From contig NC_009044.1 of NCBI RefSeq assembly GCF_000209165.1, positions 186,001-250,000 on the forward strand: a DNA stretch of 64,000 nucleotides, written 5' to 3'. Position numbers and translations under genes: made by a program. Numbering within the stretch: the stretch's first letter is position 1; each line of letters begins with the position of its first letter. Below, piece by piece: positions 51,666-64,000 of this stretch. The notes under the pieces were generated by a model that did not search any database, was not told the origin of the DNA, and saw only the letters and a program-made list of their open reading frames with translations. This stretch comes from Scheffersomyces stipitis CBS 6054 (Eukaryota; Ascomycota; Pichiomycetes; Serinales; Debaryomycetaceae).

Positions 51666-53441
51666 ATGTATAGACGTGTCCTGAAACTACTAGTAACCTG
51701 TCTGGCCACTTTCTCCGTCTCAATTCCATTTGCCACCTTTTCCAGACATATCTCCCATCTGATGAAAAGACCGATCCAAACCACCATCACTCTCTCTGAG
51801 ACAGAGGCCAAAATCCAGAACTTGTTGGTGGATTACTGTCGCCATCACAGCGAGACATATCCCAACAAGTTTCCGCTTGAATTGCGCATCACAGGTGGCT
51901 GGGTCAGGGACAAGCTTTTGGGCAATCATAGCAATGACATCGACATCGCTGTAAATCACCAGTCTGGAGAGCAGTTTGCTTCCAATTTGCACGAATACTT
52001 GAGGGTGCACAATCCAGAATTGCATCTCAAGGCCATTCACACCATTAAGAAGAACCCCGAGAAATCAAAACACTTGGAGACATGTACTACTAAACTCTTT
52101 GGTATGGATATAGACTTTGTCAACTTAAGATCAGAGGAGTATTCTGACGATAGCAGAGTACCGATTATCAAATTTGGTACACCAGAAGAGGATGCCTACA
52201 GGAGGGATGCTACGCTCAACTCGCTATTCTTCAACTTGAACAAGAACGAAATTGAAGATTTTACAGGCAAAGGTCTTCAGGATTTACAAGATGGGGTATT
52301 GCGTACTCCCTTAGAGCCATTGCAGACATTCTTGGACGACCCATTACGTGTGCTTCGTCTCATTAGATTTGCCAGTAGATTCAATTTCATCGTAGAGCCA
52401 AAGACTTTAGAAGCGATGACGAGTCCTGAGATCAGAGAATCCTTGACGACTAAGATCTCCAAAGAGAGAATCGAAGTCGAGTTGCTCAAGATTTTCACCA
52501 GTAAGAATCCAAGCTACGGGTTGCGGTTGATCAACTATGCCAATTTGTATAGCAGGATCTTCAGCACTGAAGAGTTGGTATTGGCTACGCCTGACGTAGT
52601 GACCAAGTTGAAAGCATCTTGTGACGAAATCAGTGACCATGTTGCCCTAGCAGCCACTTTGCATCCCATCTTTGTAGACGTAGAAAGAACAATTCAAAAC
52701 CACTTTGGCAGGGAATTCAAGCGGTTGTCGCTGATTTACGAGTATCATAACCCGTTCTGGCTCGCTGTAATTCTATTTCCATATCGTGGTTTGCGGTGCA
52801 AGCATCTCCCCAAAGACCGTGTGCCCTCTCCAGTAGCCAAGATCTTGATGAGAAATGGTCTCAAGACTAAGAACTATGACGTCGATATCGTCACCACCAT
52901 TACTGATGAGTATGTAGAGTCCCGTGAAATCTTGGATCGATACTTTGCCAATCCGAAACTTGTCAAGCGATCTGAGATGGGGATGTACTTGAGAAAGTTC
53001 AAGTCGTTCGCTGATTTAAACATCTTTTTCAATTGCTTTATTGATATTATGGAGAATTTAAAGACTTTGGGTGTATCCACCGTGGGACCAGTACCTGTTA
53101 TTCCTGACGACGTCAGACACCACCCCGAGTTCGTGTACACGATCCAGAAGATCACGAACAAATACCTGGATTTCTTGGAATACATTGATGACGAAGGATT
53201 GCTGGATGCTGACAAGATCAAACCTCTTATCGATGGTACTAGATTGACCCAGGAATTGGGAGTGAAACCAGGGCCCTGGGTGACGCTAGTGACAGAAGAG
53301 ATCTTGGTGTGGCAGCTTGATAACCCGGACAAGGGAGCGGATGAGTGTTTGGAATATATCAGGGATATAGCACAGAGGTATGTAGCTGAGGAACAGGCAA
53401 GAGTGGCAGAGTTGAAGGCAAAGAAGGGCAAGAAGAAATAG
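51666..53441 (+). CDS. CCA1: tRNA nucleotidyltransferase (CCA-adding enzyme) Cca1
   Basis: 591 residues. Adds CCA to tRNA 3' ends in nucleus, cytosol and mitochondria. The class II nucleotidyltransferase head has GGWVRDKLLG (77-86) and the metal-binding DIDIAV (Asp91, Asp93). RRDATLNSLFFNL, DDPLRVLRLIRFASRFNF and the following EAMTSPEIRESL complete the family motifs. The first 32 residues are hydrophobic and Arg-bearing without acids (MYRRVLKLLVTCLATF), like a mitochondrial presequence. A second ATG at 51762 (MKRPIQTT) would give a form without it. S. cerevisiae CCA1 uses alternative starts for this purpose. A poly-Lys C terminus ends the chain. Confidence 0.96.
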   Translation: MYRRVLKLLVTCLATFSVSIPFATFSRHISHLMKRPIQTTITLSETEAKIQNLLVDYCRHHSETYPNKFPLELRITGGWVRDKLLGNHSNDIDIAVNHQSGEQFASNLHEYLRVHNPELHLKAIHTIKKNPEKSKHLETCTTKLFGMDIDFVNLRSEEYSDDSRVPIIKFGTPEEDAYRRDATLNSLFFNLNKNEIEDFTGKGLQDLQDGVLRTPLEPLQTFLDDPLRVLRLIRFASRFNFIVEPKTLEAMTSPEIRESLTTKISKERIEVELLKIFTSKNPSYGLRLINYANLYSRIFSTEELVLATPDVVTKLKASCDEISDHVALAATLHPIFVDVERTIQNHFGREFKRLSLIYEYHNPFWLAVILFPYRGLRCKHLPKDRVPSPVAKILMRNGLKTKNYDVDIVTTITDEYVESREILDRYFANPKLVKRSEMGMYLRKFKSFADLNIFFNCFIDIMENLKTLGVSTVGPVPVIPDDVRHHPEFVYTIQKITNKYLDFLEYIDDEGLLDADKIKPLIDGTRLTQELGVKPGPWVTLVTEEILVWQLDNPDKGADECLEYIRDIAQRYVAEEQARVAELKAKKGKKK

Positions 53442-58688
<5,247 letters not shown>

Positions 58689-60238
58689 AGTACTAGTATA
58701 TACAAAAAGTTGATAAGACCATATACAATTATTCTATGAAAGCAGTAGTGAGGGGAAATAGTTTATACATTTTGCGCAAAGGTAGTCGATTTTTAGATTA
58801 AATGTTGAGAAGCTTCAGAGAAGTTAGAGGCCCTAACTGAAGAACTCAATAAGGAACTTGTTGACAAAAGGAATATGGTGATCGGGCTGCTCGGGCTGTG
58901 TATCAACTCAACATTGGGGGCATAGCCAAAATGGCTCAATGTCTGGTGGTAGGGATGACTCTCCCCCTCCTTTACGACTCATGGCATTAGGCAGGATTGG
59001 CTTCGAGGGGTTTATCCGCTGGCTGGTGGGGTAGAACGATAAAATGTAGAAAATTGTGAAAGGGTGGCACACTGATAGACAGTGTGGTCTGCAGAGGGAA
59101 TGTGGTGAAATCGGGGAATGGGCTGGGTGCAAAAAGGAGAAAGGCGATTGTGGTGTGGAAAATGTATTTTATACTGTGTGGATGGAGTTCTGAGAGTGGG
59201 GTGAGTTAGTGAGAGTCAGAAAGAGTGAGCGAAGTACACTAGTGAGAATTAAGATTTGTGAGACTTGAGGTCGGCCAGTGTTCATAAGGGTACATGAAAG
59301 CACGTGTGGCCAATAGTGACAGTGATAGTCAGAGTAATAATGGTGGTGAGAGTTAGAAAGTGAGAGTAGCACTGGTGATAAGCAATGAAAAAAGCGAAAG
59401 TTCCAGTCTGAGAGTTGGACAAAGCTCATATAGAATAGAATGCAAGTGAACGCGTGAAAGAGTGAGTCTCCAGTATGTATCACAACGTGCAAACTTCCGC
59501 TGGCTAGTGGTGATCTTCCTGCTGCGTTGTGGGCAACGTCCTTTCATTGACCAAAGTAGAAATGGTTCCGTACGGCTGCAAAATGTGGAATGCGATAAGA
59601 TCTGATCTTCCTGGGTAGCCCAACAAAACTCAAGTCGGTGCAGAAAGGCTGGATTGGAAACGTTTCTATCTGGTGTCCCACATGTGGATGCTGCCAGAAA
59701 AGTTATCCATATCAACAGCTGCTGAGGATACTCCGATTCTCTCTGTTCATTCTATGCTCTACGGTCTCTCAGTATTGATCTCGCTATTTTCTCCCTACTG
59801 TCCTAATCCCCACTCCCATCTCTCGCTACAGCAGCCAGCTGCACCACTCTGCACCGCTGCCGCGAGATCAAACTCCGAAACCCCTCGCCTGCACGCATCC
59901 CAAAAAGAAACGCCTGCCGAAGAGGCAACTATCAAGAGAGCCTTCCGCCTGCAGGTTACGAAAAAAATTATTCTTCATTCCTGCCTGCGTCTCTCCCCAA
60001 GTGCTGCCATTTTGTTTTTAGTTTACTGCTTATAATTGGAGCTCTGCTTCTCTTCGTCTCTTTTTTACATTCTCGATTCTTTGCTATCTCTAGAGTTTTA
60101 TCGTTACTGGTGTGTATCTCAGTGACAAATCACACATCTACCACATCCTCGTTTACCACATCCATCGACATCTCGTATACCACTCCCAACACTTTGATCC
60201 CCTCCCTTTCGCATCCCTATAAAAGACCTGTAAGAACC
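58689..60238. other. Tandem intergenic region ARO1 / PTC7
   Basis: 1.55 kb. The plus strand at 59190-59480 is purine- and GTGAG-rich (TTAGTGAGAG 59206, CTAGTGAGAA 59239, GGTGAGAG 59345, AAGTGAGAG 59358). One CACGTG at 59301. Frames of up to 120 codons on either strand look random. The PTC7 frame is open upstream of its likely ATG from 60110, and TATAAAAG at 60218 sits too close to that ATG to be a standard TATA box. Confidence 0.45.
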
Positions 60239-61468
60239 ATGTTACGTCCCATCTTCAGACGTCTGGGTCACAACCACATAGCAAGACCAACGTCCTCACT
60301 AAAATCTTCGTTGCCATCGCTGACATCTTCATCGCCACCACCAATGTTTGCCTCCTCCCTCGCATCTCGTGCCGTTGCTGCAAAAAGATTCAAGGGCTCA
60401 TCCTCCCTTTTCCAAGGAGCCAGATCGTACTTCCTTTCCTTCGGCAAGGAGCGAAACCAGGAAATGCTCGTCGACGACATTAACCCCTTCATCCGGTTCC
60501 CTGTCGTCACACCAGAACAGATGAGGAAGATCTCCAACGACAAGTTCAAGTTCGACTTTGCGTATACGTCGTTTGCATTTCACAGCTCGAGCTCAGTGCC
60601 TCAGATCCACTCGTTGTCGGACTTGACCGATCCCACGCTGTTGAACTCGTTGCTTCCCAAAAGAAGACCCCAGGGTTCGCCTGCGGATACGCTTTCCATC
60701 AAAGCTGGTGACGATACCATGTTGGTGTCGCCGACTGTACTTGCTGTGGCCGATGGAGTCTCTGGATGGGAGGACAAGTCCGATGCGGACGCCGGCATCT
60801 GGTCCCGTTCGATGTTGGAGACGTTCTCGAGACTTATGACCGAATACAAGATAAGCCATTCTCCTCATCACTTGAACAAGAGAGACATCTCCGAGATTCT
60901 CGACGACTCCTTCTTGCACACGTCACATTTGATGGATTTGCAAAGGTTAGAAGGCTCTTCAACCTTGATACTAGGCATGCTAAGTGGAGACTTGCTTCAG
61001 ATGGTCAGCATTGGAGACTCCAAACTCTACATCATCAGAGACGGCGAGATCATCAAAACAAACGAAGAGCAAATGGTAACAGATTTGTGTCCCCAGCAGA
61101 TCGGAACTCACACCTTGACTCAGTTGCCATCGGAAGTTGCCTGGGTCGAATCGATTGAATTGAAAGAAAACGATCTTATCGTCGTGTGTTCAGACGGTAT
61201 TTCCGACAATCTTTATGAATGGGAGATTGTGGATTATCTCGACCAGTTCTTGAACGGCAAAAAAGACAGCTTGAAGCGTGCAGTGAACAAACTTCTCTTG
61301 AAAGCCAAGGAAGTGAGTTTTGATGACTACGCTTGCACTCCTTACAACCAGAAGGTGAATTCTATGTCTGGTAAACACGGCAAGCAGAACAGCGTAGGCG
61401 GAAAACTCGACGATATGTCGCTCTGTATTGCCAGAGTGGTGCTCAATAAAAGGGGAAAGTTAAATTAA
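60239..61468 (+). CDS. PTC7: Mitochondrial PP2C-type phosphatase Ptc7
   Basis: 409 residues from the ATG at 60239, chosen because MLRPIFRRLGHNHIARPTSS is an Arg-rich mitochondrial presequence; a longer frame from 60110 would bury it. Ptc7 dephosphorylates Coq7 and other mitochondrial proteins and so activates coenzyme Q synthesis. PP2C metal-site motifs are present: VADGVSGW, SSTLILGMLSGD, VSIGDSKLYIIRDGE, VVCSDGISDNLYEWE and DDMSLCIARV. In S. cerevisiae, PTC7 has an intron whose retention adds a membrane segment. Here the frame is continuous with no such segment, matching the mitochondrial form. It is longer than yeast Ptc7 (343), mainly at the N terminus. Confidence 0.92.
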   Translation: MLRPIFRRLGHNHIARPTSSLKSSLPSLTSSSPPPMFASSLASRAVAAKRFKGSSSLFQGARSYFLSFGKERNQEMLVDDINPFIRFPVVTPEQMRKISNDKFKFDFAYTSFAFHSSSSVPQIHSLSDLTDPTLLNSLLPKRRPQGSPADTLSIKAGDDTMLVSPTVLAVADGVSGWEDKSDADAGIWSRSMLETFSRLMTEYKISHSPHHLNKRDISEILDDSFLHTSHLMDLQRLEGSSTLILGMLSGDLLQMVSIGDSKLYIIRDGEIIKTNEEQMVTDLCPQQIGTHTLTQLPSEVAWVESIELKENDLIVVCSDGISDNLYEWEIVDYLDQFLNGKKDSLKRAVNKLLLKAKEVSFDDYACTPYNQKVNSMSGKHGKQNSVGGKLDDMSLCIARVVLNKRGKLN

Positions 61469-61846
61469 AATGGTTAAAAAAGTAAGAGAAAAATAACAGG
61501 TATGGTAATTATAGACAATAGAATGGGATAAAAATTATACTACGGTGTTGAGCATTATAATAATATCAAAACTAATTACACATGGGACTAAGGAATTACA
61601 TTAGTAGCAACAAGACGGTTAAGCCTAGATTTAGGTATGATAGTAGACGGGCTAGCATTTATACATCTAATATAATTAATTTACATATTTCAGTACTACC
61701 GGGACGCTATTGGTAGATTTATATAACTGTAATGAATGATTATTACTAGAACTACAAGTACAACAATACGTTTGATTATAATATCATTCTTCTATTCCAT
61801 AATCCTAATTTTGTCTATTATGCAATGTTTTGTTTATACAGTAATG
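61469..61846. other. Convergent intergenic region PTC7 / MDN1
   Basis: Very AT-rich, with several TATA/TTTATA runs suited to 3'-end formation on both strands. No gene. Confidence 0.4.
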
Positions 61847-64000
61847 TTAAATTGAGGCAACTTCGGTAAAGTATTGTCTCAAGATCAAGGCAAGCATCTC
61901 TGGAAGTTCGTTGATGTTTCTGACAACAACGAAGAATTCGAATGGGAATGAGTCCAAGTATTTCACAACCTTCAAGTTCATGGCTCCTGTCTTAGGATCG
62001 GCTTCGTATTGTACTTGGCTCATATCCAAAATAGACTCGTTGGAGTTAATGCCATCGATGACGACAAACACCAACATAATTTTCTCTTCTCTGGCTCTTC
62101 TAACCAATCTCTCAATGGTGTCGTGGTCTTCACAGACACCGTCCGATATGATGATTTGCAACTGCCACAAGTCAGAGTTGGAAGACGATCTCGCATCTTC
62201 AAATATCTTCAACGACTTGTTGCACAACTGTTTAATATCCGTCTTGGTCTGCTGGAAGTCGAACCATTGGAAGATTCTGGCTCCACTCTCTTGGCCATTG
62301 AATGGCTTGTCAAATGGATGAACTACCTTGACGTCCTCCCCAAATCTGACAATCGATAAACCACCGCTTTCCAACTGGGTCAATGCCTTAGCAACCAAGG
62401 CAATACTGTGGAAAGCCAACTGGGTAGATTTACTCTCACTCATGGACTTGGAGTCGTCGACAGCGATCATTATCTGGTACTGTCTCTTAGAAGGTTTCGT
62501 TCTTCTCAACCAGATCTTGTCCTTTCGGAACTCAGAGGCTATGTAGGGAATGATTCTCTTCATGTTCAACCTCTTACCGGTCTTGAAATCACCTCTCAAC
62601 TTGGTGGCTAGAGTAGGCTCCAAGATCAATCTTAATTGTTCACAGAGACCCGAGGCCAATTCTTGAGTAGCAAGATCACTGTGTTTCCACAATTGACGAG
62701 CTTCATCGATTTCAATAGTAGGTATTTCTTCACCATCAATAGCATCAGGCACAAGGTTATTTTCTTCGTCTTCTGACTCCTGATCATCGTCAATATTGAT
62801 TTCATTGTTGATACTAATCTCTCCGTCTCTATCATTCTTATGATCTCTTTCTCCAATGAAGGCACCCTTTGTCTTTCCTTCGTTATCATCTTCTGCGTTG
62901 TTTTTCACTTCATCCAAGTCTTCATCAACGTCCATCATGTCTTCTTCGCCGACTTCTTCCTCGGCCTCTTGTTTGATTTCTGGCTTCTCTTCCCTATCCT
63001 CTTCGATATCATCATCAATTGCCATGTCTTCATCCAACGATTGGACTTGGTCCTTATCGGCTGCTCCCAATGCTTGGGTGTCGAAATCAGTATTCTCACC
63101 TTGAACATGTTGAAACTCATCTGGTCTTTCGTTGGCTTTTTCTTCTACCTTTTCCTTTTCTTCCTTGGCAGCTTCCTTAATCTCTTGACGACGACGGTGG
63201 AATTCCTTCAAGGTATCTCCCAATTGTTTTAAAGATTCCTTGGCCATATCACGAGCATCGTCTTTAACAGAATTATCTTCCTCCTTATCCTGTTGGTTTG
63301 GATCTGATGAGGCATTTCCAGTAGAACCAATATTATCATTCTCTTCGGAAACTTGATTATCAGCACCCTCACCCTTATCACCAGCCTCTTGTTTGACAGC
63401 TGACTCCGCATCAATGTCTTCGTTGGGAATATCTTGATTCGCTCCATCAACACCTTCAGCATCCTGATCCATTGCATCATTGCCATGTTCATTTTCTTCT
63501 TCTTTTTCATCTGTGTTACCAAGAGTCTCTTCGTCAGATTGTTCTCCGTCGTTTTCATTTTCTTCTTGAGGCTCTTCACCAATTTCATTGTTGTCATTTT
63601 CTTGTCCATTTTCTTGGTCATGATCTTCTCCTTCTTCGTCTTCTTCTCCTTCTTCGTCGACACCTTCTTCGGTTTCGCCATCTTCCTTAGCATCAGATTG
63701 GTTTTCTTCTTCTTTACCTTGGGCTTCTTCTTCTTCTTCATCATCAACATCCATCTTATCGTCAAATTCCTCTTCCTTATCATCACCATCAGCCTCTTCG
63801 TCGTCATCTAAATTGATATCGTCAGGAAGATCAAGTGCCTCAGTCTGAGGAACATGGTCTTCCACTTGCTCGTTGTCTTGATGATTGACTTCGTCTTCTT
63901 GCTCACCAACATCATTTTCTTCGCCTTCTTCATCTGTGCCATTTTCTTCTTCTTTTTCTTTCTCTTCGCTTTCTTTATCTTCTTCGCCTTGTTCGGATTG
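61847..64000 (-). CDS. MDN1: Midasin Mdn1/Rea1, C-terminal 717 residues (partial)
   Basis: Partial gene running off the right edge; the frame is open to base 64000. Midasin is the giant dynein-like AAA-ATPase that strips Ytm1 and Rsa4 from pre-60S particles. The visible part is an Asp/Glu-rich arm of about 420 residues followed by the C-terminal MIDAS (von Willebrand A type) domain. That domain starts with KDKIWLRRTKPSKRQYQIMI and has the metal-binding DDSKSMS (DxSxS). LSIVRFGEDVKVVHPF, QIIISDGVCEDHDTIERLV and the end FFVVVRNINELPEMLALILR follow. It closes YFTEVASI. The D/E region has a strong purine bias and gives long false Leu/Phe-rich frames on the other strand. Confidence 0.96.
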   Translation of the reverse strand, partial: QSEQGEEDKESEEKEKEEENGTDEEGEENDVGEQEDEVNHQDNEQVEDHVPQTEALDLPDDINLDDDEEADGDDKEEEFDDKMDVDDEEEEEAQGKEEENQSDAKEDGETEEGVDEEGEEDEEGEDHDQENGQENDNNEIGEEPQEENENDGEQSDEETLGNTDEKEEENEHGNDAMDQDAEGVDGANQDIPNEDIDAESAVKQEAGDKGEGADNQVSEENDNIGSTGNASSDPNQQDKEEDNSVKDDARDMAKESLKQLGDTLKEFHRRRQEIKEAAKEEKEKVEEKANERPDEFQHVQGENTDFDTQALGAADKDQVQSLDEDMAIDDDIEEDREEKPEIKQEAEEEVGEEDMMDVDEDLDEVKNNAEDDNEGKTKGAFIGERDHKNDRDGEISINNEINIDDDQESEDEENNLVPDAIDGEEIPTIEIDEARQLWKHSDLATQELASGLCEQLRLILEPTLATKLRGDFKTGKRLNMKRIIPYIASEFRKDKIWLRRTKPSKRQYQIMIAVDDSKSMSESKSTQLAFHSIALVAKALTQLESGGLSIVRFGEDVKVVHPFDKPFNGQESGARIFQWFDFQQTKTDIKQLCNKSLKIFEDARSSSNSDLWQLQIIISDGVCEDHDTIERLVRRAREEKIMLVFVVIDGINSNESILDMSQVQYEADPKTGAMNLKVVKYLDSFPFEFFVVVRNINELPEMLALILRQYFTEVASI

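Noticed and set aside
59353..60035. Frames of 120 codons on both strands upstream of PTC7
   Set aside because: Overlapping, low-information sequence in a repetitive GTGAG-rich or Pro/Ser-biased stretch.
62840..63811. Plus-strand Phe/Leu-rich frames opposite MDN1
   Set aside because: Produced by the purine bias of the acidic midasin arm on the other strand.

Overview
This is a 64 kb piece of a yeast nuclear chromosome. It carries about 25 protein genes, almost all uninterrupted by introns. Each has its own promoter, and the products belong to ordinary ascomycete families (Mlh1, Aro1, midasin, Elp6, Pop7, Cca1). The likely source is a CUG-Ser (CTG) clade yeast, possibly Scheffersomyces stipitis or a relative. 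CTG codons are rare, and where the budding-yeast homologues are clear (the Tgl3 and Mme1 homologues) CTG falls at or next to conserved serines. Residues written as Leu at CTG should therefore probably be read as Ser. The species is inference; no database was searched.

Layout, left to right. 1-8.4 kb: 5' part of choline-phosphate cytidylyltransferase (PCT1), a YCH1/ARR2-type phosphatase, an AP180-type endocytic adaptor, the mitochondrial import J-protein PAM18 and the ribosome-assembly factor RLP24. 8.5-18.7 kb: HECT ligase HUL5, HAD phosphatase PHO13, an uncharacterised mitochondrial ATPase, a decayed gene, RNase P/MRP subunit POP7 and a hypothetical gene. 18.7-22.9 kb: a 4.1 kb stretch with no gene, unusually dense in TGTCTG/CAGACA, upstream of a Zn2Cys6 regulator (22.9-24.4 kb). 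24.8-35.8 kb: TMA22, YPP1, MLH1, NSE4 and QRI7. 36.7-48.9 kb: mitochondrial carrier MME1, peroxisomal SPS19, metacaspase MCA1, a large acidic protein, a TGL3-like patatin protein and ELP6. 48.9-51.7 kb: a tRNA island (Asp-Gly tandem pair and Gly-UCC) with a decayed reading frame. 51.7-64 kb: CCA1, the pentafunctional ARO1, mitochondrial phosphatase PTC7 and the C-terminal end of midasin MDN1.

There are no operons and no complete mobile elements. Several products serve shared processes: tRNA maturation and modification (POP7, CCA1, ELP6, QRI7, tRNA genes), ribosome assembly and initiation (RLP24, MDN1, TMA22), mitochondrial biology (PAM18, QRI7, MME1, PTC7, the ATPase) and lipid metabolism (PCT1, SPS19, TGL3).

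Most interesting: (1) the dehydroquinase domain of Aro1 has lost two catalytic residues; (2) the Tgl3 homologue has Ala in place of the nucleophile Ser; (3) the TGTCTG cluster upstream of the zinc-cluster gene; (4) an inverted CCGAGG/CCTCGG pair in the SPS19 promoter that fits a fatty-acid regulator site; (5) a tRNA-Asp/tRNA-Gly pair 7 bp apart with a single Pol III terminator; (6) two decayed genes.
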